Shown in pieces: positions 12,946 through 23,096 of a stretch of 64,000 nt of DNA (its first letter is position 1; each line of letters starts with the position of its first letter). The stretch spans positions 1-64,000 of the forward strand of contig NC_031770.1 in the NCBI RefSeq assembly GCF_001522545.3. Reading direction: 5' to 3'. The translations under genes and the position numbers were made by a program. The notes beneath the pieces were generated by a model. The model was not told the origin of the DNA, made no database searches, and worked only from the letters and a program-made list of their open reading frames with translations. This DNA is from Parus major (taxonomy: Eukaryota; Chordata; Aves; Passeriformes; Paridae).

Positions 12946-13425
12946 TTTAAATACACAAGAAGTGTCTGGAATCCTCTTCAGGGCTCTTGCAGACAAGATG
13001 ACAGACACGACATTGTGTAAAAACTTCGATCTAGGCCTTGAAAAGCTTGAAAGGAGGCCTCCAACTCAATTCGACAGACCCAGCCTCTTTTCAGCTGGTG
13101 ATGCATACCATATACTTTTGAAGTTGCAACAATCACTCTCAGGAGCTGTCAGGCAGAACTGCTAACAATACAAGTCATCAAATTGGCATGCCACAGGCTT
13201 ATAGTTTAAAGATTAAAAATTTACAACTTTTAAAAAAGAAACATTTCAACTTCCAGAAGTGTAGGAAAAACAAGGACAACAATCTGTCTCAAAATCTTCA
13301 AGTCAAGTCCTCACATTTAAATATGTATAAAACCTTCATGTCCATAAATAGATAAAATCCTTAAATAGATATGTCATCTTAAGAAATTCCAGTTCTCTGT
13401 GTGGCAGGCATGCAAGTTATTTAAG
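12946..13425 (-). other. Region between pol end and polypurine tract, no envelope gene
   Basis: Only about 480 bp separate the integrase stop (13426-13428) from the polypurine tract. Retroviral envelope genes need well over 1 kb, and I see no surface or transmembrane segment, fusion peptide or hydrophobic anchor on the minus strand. Either env was deleted, or this lineage spread without one. An ORF on the opposite strand (12941-13165) looks accidental. Confidence 0.75.
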
Positions 13426-14329
13426 TCACTGCTCCTCAACATCTGCTGCAGGATCATCATGAAGACATTGTCTCTGGTTCTGAGCATGATGTAGGGCAGG
13501 ACAGACACACCTGGCAGGTATCCACTGTGATCTGGTGTCTATAGAAATGCACATATACCCACATCCCCATGTAAGGAGGTCTCACAGACTTTCCCACTTA
13601 TTCAAAATAATGTTTTTACCATTACTTTAGGTCTAGGTGATTGAGCACCACCAGAAGACTGCAAGGACAGAAAATTATTCAGGATCATTGGGTCTCCTCT
13701 GGGACAGTTAGGTGGTTCAAGGTATAGACAGCTTTGGCTACTCTGGTTTGTGGAGTCTTGCCACACATTCCTTTCTTCTGTTTTTCTAAAATATGTTTTA
13801 GAGTGCTATGGGCAATGGCTTCAACAATGGCTTGCCCTGGTGCCAAACAGGGGATACCTGTGTGGTGTTTTATGCCTCATAGTTGAAGGAATTTTCTACT
13901 GTTGTATATGGTGTTAGCAGGGCCATTATCTGTTTTTATGGTGTGTGAGATACCCAAAGCAGCAAAGGCGGATTGCCAATGCACAGTGGTATCCCAGCTC
14001 CTTACTCCAGTATGTACGGTAGTCCATATAGCTGAAGAAAATGTGTCAATTGACACAAGCACATATTTTAGTTTTCTGAATTCTGGAACATGAGTCACGT
14101 CTGTTAGCCAAATCTGTACAGCTCATAGGCCATGGGGATTAACTCCCAGCTGTGGTGGTGCTGTGTGACCTTGGCAAACAGAAAAGGAGTTGACTATGTT
14201 GTGAGCCTCCAAGTTTGATAACATAAATTGTCTCTGCAGGGCTTGCACACCTTGATGGAAAAAAGCATGCAAAGCCTTTGCTTGTCCACACGTGTCCAGT
14301 TGTGGTCCTGTCCAAGCAGGGCTTGCTTG
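13426..14329 (-). pseudogene. pol: Integrase remnant (pol C-terminus)
   Basis: Integrase joins retroviral DNA to host DNA. The N-terminal zinc region is visible with the histidine pair (HAFFH) but only one of the two cysteines (SVCQ), so the zinc site is damaged. The catalytic core keeps all three acidic positions: the Asp in LTDVTHVP, the Asp in IKTDNGPA (14098-13877 frame), and the Glu in GQAIVEAIAH near 13845-13815. A C-terminal DNA-binding-like part follows with LLTWGCGYMC, ending at a stop at 13426-13428. The frame shifts between 14123 and 14098 and has further breaks near 13870 and 13670, so no intact protein could be made. Confidence 0.9.
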
Positions 14330-14720
14330 ACAATCTGCTTGGGCATTGCCCTCTGCAATGAAGACTGGGAGATTTGTGTGACTTCTAACAGGTAAAATAC
14401 AGTAGGAACAATCTCTGGCCTGGCTGGTATGCCACAGACCTTTTAATAAATAATTGTGCATTGTCAATCGCCTTGAGTAGGGCTCAGTCCAGTCTCTGTG
14501 TTATATCCGCAACACAGGCAGAGTCAGTGACAATATTTAGAGGAGTGTTTGGAAAATGCTGAAAAGCCATAGCTACTGCACATAGCTCATAGCACAACCT
14601 GAGGTGACTCATTTTCAAAACCTTCCAGTTTCTCCCATTCATTTTCTTCTTTCCATATCACAATGGCTTTCCTCATTTTCCAGACCCGTCAGTAAATATA
14701 GTGATCCCCTTTAGGGGTGT
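14330..14720 (-). pseudogene. pol: RNase H remnant of pol
   Basis: RNase H removes the RNA strand of the RNA-DNA hybrid during reverse transcription. On the minus strand the first active-site motif reads FTDGSGK near 14705-14685, a YELCAVAMAFQHF helix follows near 14600-14560, then IVTDSACVADI near 14555-14520. The domain end reads VRSHTNLPVFIAEGNAQAD before integrase begins. The key acidic residues are therefore still recognisable, but stops interrupt the frame. Its position between RT and integrase is standard. Confidence 0.85.
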
Positions 14721-15339
14721 ATGATTATTCAATGGTTTTAAGGGTATTTCAGTAGCCCCACCTAATAACTGAATAATTTGTGACTTGGTAGGTGGTAGCT
14801 AATCTGTCCTGAGAAATTTTGTGAAGCACTTTGTAAAGATGTGCTGTTGGTATAGCACAATTCAAATTGTTCCCAAGTCACAGGTAAATAATTTTGGAAG
14901 GATCTTTTGCAGCCAATTGTAAACATCTTCAGCGGCATTTAATGATTCATTGAGCGTTCAACTCAAAGATGGTAGGTGCAGTCTTTTTAGGCTGATGGGG
15001 TAGAAGTACCCACTCTAAGACATGCAAAGGGTCAGACCACTTTGTATCCCATTGCCCTATGATAGCTGTAGGATGGAAATGAACAATGAAAATAAACACA
15101 GTAATACATATTTTGGGGTATATCCAGTGAACTTGTCTTTTTGGGACAGCCTACTCGACTATTTCAAGAGCATCTTTTGCTTCTGGTATTAAATTTCTGG
15201 GGGAATTCAGACCAAGATCACTTTTTAGAATGTTAAATAAGGGTGCCAATTGTGGTGTAATCAATTCTATATATGGTCTGATCCAATTTATGGTAAAAAG
15301 TTTTTGTGCATCATTTAGAGTTTGAATTTCTGTTGAGAG

Positions 15340-16090
15340 TCAAATTGTTTGTAGCTGTATGGTCCAATCTATGGTTTTGAGTCCAAGATATTTCCAGGGT
15401 GGTTGTTGTTGTTGCATTTTTTCTGGTGCCACTTGCAGCCCATATGTTTTTAGTGCTTCCATCAGGCTTGGTTGGATTAATGAAAGATCTTTTTTGATTG
15501 GGGTTTCTATTAAAATATCATCCATATGATGGTAGCTGTGCACCCCTGGAAATTGTTCTCTGATTGATGATAATGCCAGAGCCACGTACCACTGACAAAT
15601 TGTGGGGCTGTTTTTCATTCCTTGTGGCAGAATTTTCCATTGATAACACTCCACTGGTGCAGTGGATTAATGGATGGCACTGTAAAAGCAAACTTTGGGG
15701 TATCATTTGGATCGAAAAGAATAAATAACAACAAAGAAACAATCCTTTAGATCCACAATCAGGATGTCCCAATTGACAGGAATCATTGTAGAGGATGGCA
15801 TGCCTGGTTGTAGGCCTCCCATGATTTCCATGACCGCATTGATTTTTCTTAGGTCACAGAGTAACCTCCATTTCCTGGATTTCTTTTTGATGACAAATAC
15901 TGGGCTATTCCAAGGGCTTGTAGATGGTTCTAGATGCCATTGAACCAGTTGCTCTTGCACTAAAGTTTTGTGGGTGTGTAGTTTCTCCTTTTCTAGGGAT
16001 CACTGTGGTACCCACACAGGCTGAATGGTGAGCCATTTTAGGGCTTGTGTGGGATATTTAATTCCCTTTAAAACAGTGGCCCCTGTTAAA
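15340..16090 (-). pseudogene. pol: Reverse transcriptase remnant of pol
   Basis: RT copies viral RNA into DNA. The N-terminal part shows ALKWLTIQPVWVPQ, cut by a stop at 16000-16002. Next come [16 protein letters not shown] and [15 protein letters not shown], then [10 protein letters not shown] (fingers and palm, catalytic Asp kept). After a frameshift between about 15700 and 15655 it continues with LPQGMKNSPTICQWYV and the active-site box, which reads HMDD instead of the usual YMDD (15517-15528). The downstream thumb and connection (15340-14720) remain partly readable but contain several stops. The motifs fit betaretrovirus/ERVK RT. Confidence 0.93.
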
Positions 16091-16135
16091 ATCCATTCCT
16101 ACCCAGACTCCCCGTGCAGAAAGAACATCCCTCCC

Positions 16136-16372
16136 TCACAGGTTGAGTGGTGCTGCAGTAATGTATGGTCGGATGGTAGCTGTTTGACCTTCGGGATTCT
16201 TGACCAACGAAGATTTGCTGCTCCAGCAGCTCTGTGTGGTCCTCCCAAGGCCAGCAACAGCATCTCCTACAGCTATGGTGGGGCATGATAATGGCCAGGT
16301 GTGGGCAGAGATGATGGTAACAACTGCCCCTGTGTCAACCATCCTGCTGACCTTTATTTGCAAGGGCCCCAC
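16136..16372 (-). pseudogene. pro: Retroviral aspartic protease remnant
   Basis: The protease processes Gag and Pol. The active-site triplet appears as VDTGAVVTII with the Asp codon at about 16334-16336. In related enzymes the residue after DTGA is usually Asp, here it is Val. A second conserved patch, a GLGR-like turn, follows. The fragment lies between the dUTPase and RT, as in betaretroviral pro. The frame is open for 78 codons only, with breaks on both sides. Confidence 0.85.
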
Positions 16373-16474
16373 CTAAGGCATCATAACAGTGAAGACCATA
16401 TTAGGTCTTTGATCATTTACAACCTGAGTCCAGCACACCTGGGGTTCTCCAGTGGATCCAAAGCCTCGGTCTTC

Positions 16475-16750
16475 TCACTCTATAGGTTCTGTTTTTGGGG
16501 CAAGAGACTTAAAAGGGATGAATTGTATGATTCGTGTTTTTGTGGGGATTGCCACGAGTGGAGTAGGCATTGCAACCAAAGCATGTATCTGCCCCATGAA
16601 ATCTGCATTAATAATGCCAGGGTGCACAAAAATACCTTGTAGAGTAGCACTGGATCTTCTGATCAACAGTGCACTTAGTACTCTCCCTTGAGAGGGACCT
16701 TGTGTACCTTTAAAGTGCTTATGGTTGTTAAGATGGATGTGGAAATCCAT
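16475..16750 (-). pseudogene. dUTPase domain remnant (pro frame)
   Basis: dUTPase hydrolyses dUTP and limits uracil in viral DNA. The ORF holds a run resembling trimeric dUTPase: LIRRSSATLQGIFV followed by HPGIINADFMGQI and then VAIPTKTRIIQFIPF, equivalent to the conserved Ser-containing motif, the Gly-Ile-Ile/Asp motif and the Ile-Pro-x-Gly-x-Arg-Ile-Gln motif. One expected glycine in the last motif is Thr/Lys here. A dUTPase placed after nucleocapsid and before protease is a hallmark of betaretroviruses. The fragment lacks a clear start of its own, as expected for a frameshift-expressed pro gene. Confidence 0.85.
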
Positions 16751-16848
16751 TCCAGCTCCTCCTCTGGTCCTTCCTGTGAGGTGGCTGCACAGGTTCTAAC
16801 AGGAAGGTGGGAAGAATCATTGTGCATCTCCCCTTCATGCTGGGTCTT

Positions 16849-17103
16849 CTATTTCCCTGTTCCTAAAGGAAGATCTATCAAATGAATTCTGGATCTGCAT
16901 TGTCTGGTCACTGGATTGTTTTTCCCATACTGGCTACAAGTTGTATTCCTTTGTCCATTAATTGTCCCTGGTAGCGTAGACTTATGAGGACAACTGGCTT
17001 TTAGGTGGCCTGGTTGTCCACATCTGTAGCACAGGGGTGTGTCACTTCCACAGCTGCCGCTATGGAATCTGCTAACAAGGACATGTTTTGGGCATTGGTG
17101 CAA
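16849..17103 (-). pseudogene. gag: Gag nucleocapsid remnant with zinc knuckles
   Basis: Nucleocapsid binds and packages viral RNA. One perfect CCHC zinc knuckle, CYRCGQPGHLKASC (residues 25-38 of the frame, about 17031-16990), is followed 17 residues later by a second whose second Cys and His have become Tyr and Pro (CSQYGKNNPVTRQC). Two knuckles are the normal number for this group. The frame overlaps the end of the capsid fragment at 17001-17456 in another frame, so there is at least one frameshift. Confidence 0.9.
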
Positions 17104-17456
17104 GCATTTATTATCTCATCCAAGGATGGGTTCTCATTTGGCAACAGTTCTAAGACCCTTTGACAGTCCACATTACCATTGTCCTTGGCCAATTGTAAAA
17201 TTAGTTGGTCAGGGTTCCTGACCCTGATTTTTATAATTTGTTTCTCCATTGCATCTTGTACTCCTTCTATGAATTGTAGATATGGCTCATTGATTCTCTG
17301 TCTGATCTTTGAGTAGGTCTGAGTTGGATTTGCCATGTTTGTTACCTTAAACAGTGCTTGTATCCCCAAATCCTTTACTTGTGCCAGCACTAGTAGACCT
17401 AGCCTGGCTTGTGGCCAAGGGCAAGCTAATGGTGGTAGTCCTAAAAGCTGAGACAC
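17104..17456 (-). pseudogene. gag: Gag capsid C-terminal domain with major homology region
   Basis: The minus-strand frame 17456-17001 contains IRQRINEPYLQFIEGVQDAM, which matches the retroviral major homology region, although the usual Gln-Gly preceding the Pro-like position is altered. It continues into a C-terminal capsid region with QLAKDNGNVDCQRVLELL and a following helix (SLDEIINACTNA), similar in layout to ERVK/betaretroviral capsid. The capsid C-terminal domain forms the dimer contacts of the viral core. Confidence 0.9.
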
Positions 17457-17538
17457 CCCTACCTCATAACATGGATTTTCTTGGAGGACCTTTAGCTTTC
17501 TTTGTTCCTGTTTTTCTGCACCATGTTGTCATGCTGAC

Positions 17539-17877
17539 TCAAAGACCATACATTGGACTGTTACAAACATTATTTGGCAGGATGTTTAATATCAAAGGGA
17601 GTAATCTCCTCTGTTGTAGGATGTTGGTGACAGCAGGTGAGCCTAAGCCGTACTTGGCTACAAGGTAACACGGTTCTGAAAGAACTGGCCACTGAAAGGG
17701 TCTGTAATTATCCCATGTTTTTCCACTACCCCATATTACTGGGTATGCTTCAATTGTGCCATACTTGGCTTCCCAACTTCCAGATAATAGCATATGAATT
17801 TCTTCTGCAGCTTCATAATTGCCACTTGTTATCCCTGCTAGCTTTACCTTGTGCCAAACACTGACTGGATTAGGCAT
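17539..17877 (-). pseudogene. gag: Gag capsid N-terminal domain remnant
   Basis: The frame holds AYPVIW, then a PFQWPVLSEP stretch and a helix ending VAKYGLGSPAVTNIL, the pattern at the start of the betaretroviral capsid N-terminal domain. A matrix or linker-like stretch, VKLAGITSGNYEAAEEI, precedes it. The frame ends about 80 bp before the capsid C-terminal fragment, so the two halves are out of register. Confidence 0.75.
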
Positions 17878-18480
17878 GGCTGTCGGTATTGTACCAATGA
17901 TGGCTTTGTCTCAAGGGTCTGCAGAAGAATGGTGGCTCTGGCTTTTGATGCACCTTACCAGCAGATGTTCCATGGGTGACTCCAGCTCTGGTGGCGACAA
18001 CTTTCGGACCCAGCAGTCCACCGCTGCTTCTGGATATAATGTTCACTGGGTATCCAAGTACCTGTGGTGACCTATTTCTGGGACCAGCCTACAATTGGCT
18101 CTAGCACTAGGCATGGCTCTTCCACAGTCAGGTTCCACTCTGGAGCAGCTGGGTTCAGCTGGGGTGTCCCACTCAGGACATTCTGGCACAGGGTGACAAG
18201 GCAGTCTCTAGTGGGTGTAGGGCACTCCCATGGGCGAGGCATCCCAGCATGATGTGGCAGCTTTGTCCTTCGCAGCTGTTTTGCTCCCCCATGTGCCTGG
18301 AGTGGTGGCCATGACTCCTGCCAGCTCTCACAATGCCCGGTTCTCCTTACCCATCTTGGAAGGTGTCCATGATCCCCCCTCCACTGCCCTAGCATTCTGC
18401 TCTTTCTGTACGTCCTGAAGGGTAGACTCCTCTGGTGTAGAGCCCCATGCTTCCATCCCAGAGGCTTCTTCTTAAATACT
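17878..18480 (-). pseudogene. gag: Presumed 5' gag (matrix) region, too decayed to read
   Basis: Position between the leader and capsid says this should encode matrix. A 107-codon minus-strand frame (18395-18072) is open but I cannot match it to a matrix protein. I see no reliable start codon or myristoylation signal (Met-Gly) that continues into capsid. Assignment rests on location only. Confidence 0.45.
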
Positions 18481-18532
18481 CAAAGAAGGAGGGGGTCTGG
18501 ACCCAGACACAGCTCTCCATGCCATCTCCTGT

Positions 18533-18623
18533 AGCTCTACATGCCGCAGGTAGCAGTTCTACACACTGCCTTTACTGGGATTCCACAGCTCAACATGCCA
18601 CTGGTAGCAGCTCTGCACACTGC
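18533..18623. repeat. 37-bp tandem-like duplication in the ERV leader
   Basis: Two 37-bp units, 18533-18569 and 18587-18623, agree at about 31 positions and are separated by 17 bp. A weaker partial third unit begins near 18511 ('agctctccatgcc'). They lie between the primer site and gag, where packaging and leader signals normally sit. The differences between units fit an old duplication. Confidence 0.75.
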
Positions 18624-18678
18624 AGGCAGCTGTTCCCACTCCTTCCTGCCTCCACTTTACACATGGCAGCTTGTTGAA

Positions 18679-18697
18679 ATCACTTCAGGGGTCACCT
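18679..18697 (-). other. Primer-binding site, tRNA-Trp-like
   Basis: On the minus strand, immediately downstream of the 5' LTR, the sequence reads AGGTGACCCCTGAAGTGAT. The tRNA-Trp primer site used by avian alpharetroviruses is TGGTGACCCCGACGTGAT, so the match is good apart from one extra T, one A-for-C and the first base. Lys or Pro primer sites fit far worse. This site sets the 5' LTR end at 18697. Confidence 0.75.
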
Positions 18698-18984
18698 GAC
18701 GTCACAGTGATGTGTCAGAGACAGAACAGCAAGATACACACACGAAAGTCATGCACAACAGCCCACTTTATTGAGACCTCTTCTCCTTATATAGATTGGA
18801 AGGCACGTTCAGTTAATCCTCATTGGTCGAGCCAGTCACCACCTGGCCAACCAGCCAATAGCAGCCAACAGGCCTCATTGGCCAAGTTACATTACCAAGG
18901 TAATTATGTAATCAACCACATCTCAGTGGGTTGTTGGGATTATTTATAACAGTGAGGCCTCCAGGCCAGCTGTAGGCCACCACA
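18697..18984 (-). repeat. 5' LTR of the ERV
   Basis: About 288 bp running TGTGGTGGCC...GACGTCA on the minus strand. It contains CCAAT-type elements (CCAATGAGG), a clean TATA box TATATAAGG (plus-strand 'ccttatata', 18786-18794) and a poly(A) signal AATAAA (plus-strand 'tttatt', 18767-18772) only about 13 bp further on. R must therefore be very short, as in avian retroviruses and ERVK elements. It would have driven transcription toward lower coordinates. Confidence 0.9.
18786..18794 (-). promoter_or_regulatory. TATA box of the ERV 5' LTR
   Basis: Minus-strand TATATAAGG, upstream of the AATAAA at 18767-18772 and downstream of CCAAT elements. It is conserved in arrangement but mutated in the 3' LTR. 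It looks usable as a minimal promoter, but whether it is active cannot be seen from sequence. Confidence 0.7.
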
Positions 18985-21545
18985 TTGATCCTGGGGCATG
19001 TGTACAGCAAATAATGGAGCAGTACAGAGATTCCTCATTTAGCATCTCCAGATGTGTGAAAAATAAATGTTCAAGATGTTGACATCCACAAGCAATATAG
19101 GTGCATAACATACAGACTGGTAAGCCCTGCCACTCCACAAGTCTAATCACAACCATTTGGAATTTTGATCTCCAGGTCTAGAGTGCATCCGAGATTCCTT
19201 GTGAAAAATTACATGTTTGTAAACAACACCCTGGGATCTGGACCCTGACCTGGATGAAGCACGATGCCACAAATCAGCTAAGCATCAAAATGCTAAGCAC
19301 TGTGCAGAGTGAGACAGCAGCCCTCTACTGCACTTCCATGCTGAAGATACAGTAGCAAGGCAGGATAGAGACGGGCTGGCAGGCCCAGGGGTCTGGTTTT
19401 GGAGATGAAGGAGGGAATGTGGAGGAGATGGAGTCTGACTGTAGAAGTGGAGAAACCGTGGGCGTATCAGAGATGTGTGGTGACAGGGTAGAAGTGGTTG
19501 CTGGAGGCTCAGAGTGAGTTCTGAGGAAAACACAGTCTAAGCAAGAATAATTCTCTCTGTGTCTGTGTGTGTCCATATGTTCAGTAGCAGCAGGTGAACC
19601 AGCCCAGGGTAACAGCACTAAAAATAGTGGTCCTAAATGCAGACACCTGAGACAAAGTAATCCCTTCTGTTCAATTCCCAGCACATGTTTTTAATTTGTC
19701 TGCAGCCCTTCTGCACTCAGATGAGTATGTCCTGGGTACACACTGTTGCTGTTTACCTACAAGGAATCTGTAGCATTTAGCGACATGCCAGCATTAGGGC
19801 AGTTATTGCCATGCTGGAGCTCTGATGTGATATCCTGTCTCAACATCTGCCAGTACTCTGGTCTTCCAATCCTCTTGAGCCATCTGAATTTGCAATATTC
19901 ATCTGAGGGTGAGCTGAGGCCACATCAGTTTGTGTCAGCTTGCAAAGACCTGGGTGAATCATATGCACTATGAGATTCCTAGTTTCATCCACTAAATAGT
20001 AATGGGTTTTATGTGACAGCATAATTATGGCCTGAAACATTCTTTTTAATTTAACTTGAGAAGTGAATTTATGTCAGTATGATTCAACTGACGTGGATAC
20101 TGCCATTACATCTTTGATAGATGAGCACCAGCAAAAATCACTGCTGTAGTTCAAGACTACAGCTCCAATTATTCCCTTTGCTCTCGATTGACTTGTCCAA
20201 TAAGAAGAAAACTGTGATGGGGTTTACTTAATACCCCTCTTTCTCCATGTGAAGAGGAACATAATCACCATTCAGACACTTCATGTATAATTTTTTCTCT
20301 CCAGTTAACTTTGTGTGTCTTGAATAATTCATCACTGTAAACTGAAGAGACACTTTTTTACTATAAAAAAAGTTGCATGGGGAGTATATATTCTAGTTTT
20401 CTAGTTTAGTGAGGGCTCCCTTTCTTCTTTGTATAAGTTCTCTAACAGAAGTATATTTGTGCCATGAAGTGCATTAACATCCAATACAGTGAGGTTCACA
20501 AGACAAATTGTACAAACTCTGTAACTTTGATCTGCACAAATCTGCTGGAAGTTTCTTTGGGCTTTCTTGTCACACAGTCCAGGCAGGGCTGTACTACTGT
20601 AGTAACTGGGCTACTGTGCACCTGGAGAGGATCTCTGAGCAGAAAGAGAAGACACATCTGGAACAACATGGAAGTGTAGAGCTCCTAAAATGTGGGTATT
20701 GGAGTTAGGTGTATACACTGTGTTAGGAAGTCTCCAGAGAGGTGCATGTGCCAGTCTCATAATTGCCAACCTCTGTATTCCCTCTGGATGCCTACATGAG
20801 GAAATGTAACTAATTTTCATTATCTAATTGCATTATGATAATGAGAAAAATACATACCATATAGACAAACACTTAGGCAAATCTTTACCTACACTTAAAT
20901 TAGCCACCAATATTCTGAAATAAGAGTCTATGTAACTTCTTATATTGTTTAAAATCTCTTCAAGTTACATAGAGTAGCATTCCCTTGCAGAGAAACCATG
21001 AATTCCATGTTACAGTTCAAATGACTTGCTTTGCACAGTCTTTTATTGCCACTGGTTTGATATTTTTCCTTTTTCCAGAGCCTGAAAATGGCTCTTTCCC
21101 CCCTCATTTAAATTTTAATCTCTTTGGGGCAGAAATTAGGTTTGTGTGTATTTGTACCGCAGACTTGGGTCTTGATGACTGTGATTTGTAAACATTACCA
21201 CAGTATAAATAACACATTAATCATTAATTATTGTTAATCATTAATTACAGTTGATACATTACTGTATCTTAAGTGATGTCACTGTCTATAACTCTGTCTC
21301 ATCCCAGAGATGAGATCAAGACATTTCCATAATCAAAACATTTGTTTGAAGTAATGGTTGCCCCAGATCCTCCTGGAACAGATTCGGAAACAGAGTTTGA
21401 CATAGTATTGTAAGCTTCTTGCCTAAGGTAGCATCCATACCAAAGATCGACATATTTTGTGAAACTTCAGAAGATCAAAAATTATTAACTTAGGTAAATA
21501 CACCAAGTATATGCATCTATACACAATTTGAGGCACATGAGAGTC
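18985..21545. other. Non-coding stretch, no gene seen
   Basis: Flanking DNA between the ERV and the next LTR. Small ORFs (for example 19325-19684 on the minus strand) have no recognisable domain. AT-rich palindromic runs ('taatcattaattattgttaatcattaatta') lie near 21217-21247. Nothing functional can be supported. Confidence 0.5.
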
Positions 21546-22133
21546 TGTAAGAGACAGTCCGAAGATTCTCTCATCTGTCTCACAACCGTCTGAAGGACAG
21601 AGACTGAGACCCTGGATATCACAAGGGCCTTGGTTTAAGGGTTCGGGCCTAGCTGAGGTGGATGTTTGCTAAGTGATTGTTTGCAGGTGGTTGCACGGTA
21701 CACTGCCCTCGTTCCTGCTGGTGAGCAAAGGCTTGCAAGACGTGGTTTGCTCTGTACCCTACACCTGCCCCCTGTGGAATGGAATTCATCACAATGATCA
21801 TCAATCTCCTCTGGTTTTGGCCCTATGCCCCTTGCTTTGGAAAATCTATAAAATTATACCCCAAACTTACCTTCCTTTGAGATCTCCCCAATGGACAGAA
21901 GCCTCTGGGTCGTTGAATGGCTGAGTGGACTTCGATGTTGGTAGCTATAATCCTCTTACTCTCTTTTCCTTATGCTTTGCTTTCTCCTCTTTGCTCTCTA
22001 TCGCATGTTAGTGCTGATGAGCACTCAATAAAGTGTGTTTTGCTGTTTAAGTCCTTGGTTTGCTGATAATCTTTTGTACTCTAAGATTGAATTAAAGAAC
22101 CACATCACGAATTCCACCTTGCGGATAGTGACA
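21546..22133 (+). mobile_element. Solo LTR with perfect 5-bp target duplication
   Basis: A 588-bp unit runs 'tgtaagagac...agtgaca', with TG/CA ends, and is flanked by 'gagtc' at 21541-21545 and 22134-22138, an exact 5-bp duplication. Inside are a TATA-like 'tctataaaa' (21845-21853) and 'aataaa' (22027-22032) about 175 bp apart, so the R region is long. Both lie on the plus strand. No internal genes adjoin it. A 5-bp duplication is typical of ERVL-type and some other avian ERVs; I do not name a family. Confidence 0.88.
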
Positions 22134-22727
22134 GAGTCTCAGACCGCTTTGCAAACATTATTTCACTACCTGTAATGTACAAAAATATTGTCATCTCAAT
22201 TAAACTCCAGGATAAGCTAACCTGCTCAGTCAGCACATTCACAAAATACAAGAAAATAAGTAAACTTGTGTGAATGATATAAGAAATGAATAAAGGCTGG
22301 ACTCCACCAACTAGGTGCAGATACATTCCAATTTCTTGTATTAGCCAGTGCCTTGAACACTGAATTCACTGTTACTTGACCTGAATTGATTTGATTGCCA
22401 AGGTCATGCTGGAAATCTTTGACAAAACAAAAAATAGAAACCAAATCTTCTAACTCTCACTAAGTTAGTTTCTTAATTACAGCAACTAATTAAGCATGAT
22501 CCATAACAGCATTTAACCACATGAAGAGCACTTTAAGACAATTTCCCATCTACTTGACACAAATAATTCAAATCTCATCTAAACTGCCTAGGGACACATA
22601 GCTTGGACTGAGAAGCTGGGTTTCACTCTTTTATGCATAGAATAGATCAGCAACACAAAGTATCTATCCAATTGTAGCATAGAAGATGCAAGTCCTGCTG
22701 TCCTTCCTGAGTTCCACTGTGGTGACA

Positions 22728-23096
22728 TGTCGCTCTATTGGGAATGGCAAGAAGAACGACACAGACTCTTGGGAGTTGAACAGGAGAATTTCTCTCCGGT
22801 TTATTACCTCAGATCTTTTTTAAAGACCGATACGTGAAAGTACAGAAAAGTAAAACTCTTATTGGTTAGTGAACTAACCATTACCATCATTGGTCAGTGG
22901 GATACACCACCCCTCAACCTTCTCTTGCAAGAAAACAAGGAACAAACAGCACCTGCAAGGCAGTTTTCTATCTCTGAGGATTGTTTTAATTCTGCCTTAT
23001 GATTTCCCAGGCCACTTTCTCAGGCAAGACTGAGAAAGTTATGCAGCCTGCTATTCCACAGGCACTGTGCTCCCTGCTTCATAGTTAGCATCCATA
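22728..23096 (-). mobile_element. Solo LTR, ~369 bp, candidate 6-bp target duplication
   Basis: On the minus strand the unit ends in GAGCGACA and contains a poly(A) signal in GGTAATAAACC (plus 'ggtttattacc', about 22799-22809), and two CCAAT-type boxes (plus 'attggttagt', 'cattggtcag') upstream of it. Outside are 'gtgaca' at 22722-22727 and 23097-23102. The expected TG start reads TA, so the left and right limits are less sure than for the other LTRs. A palindromic 'ctttctcaggcaagactgagaaag' around 23013-23036 lies in the U3. It starts only 594 bp after the end of the 21546-22133 LTR. Confidence 0.68.

Larger units (their letters stand above)
12614..18984 (-). mobile_element. Endogenous retrovirus, betaretrovirus/ERVK-like, env-less, inactivated
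   Basis: Two related LTRs enclose about 5.8 kb holding gag, dUTPase, protease, RT, RNase H and integrase remnants in retroviral order on the minus strand, with a tRNA-Trp-like primer site after the 5' LTR and a polypurine tract before the 3' LTR. The flanks 'cttatc' (12608-12613) and 'ttgatc' (18985-18990) match at 4 of 6 positions, a plausible decayed 6-bp target duplication. The dUTPase and the capsid, RT and integrase motifs point to the betaretrovirus/ERVK group. No envelope gene is visible. Stops and frameshifts break every frame, and the LTRs have diverged, so the copy is old and non-functional. Confidence 0.95.

Noticed and set aside
12941..13165. Plus-strand ORF next to the ERV polypurine tract
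   Set aside because: It is antisense to the ERV and starts in the complement of the polypurine tract; no domain.
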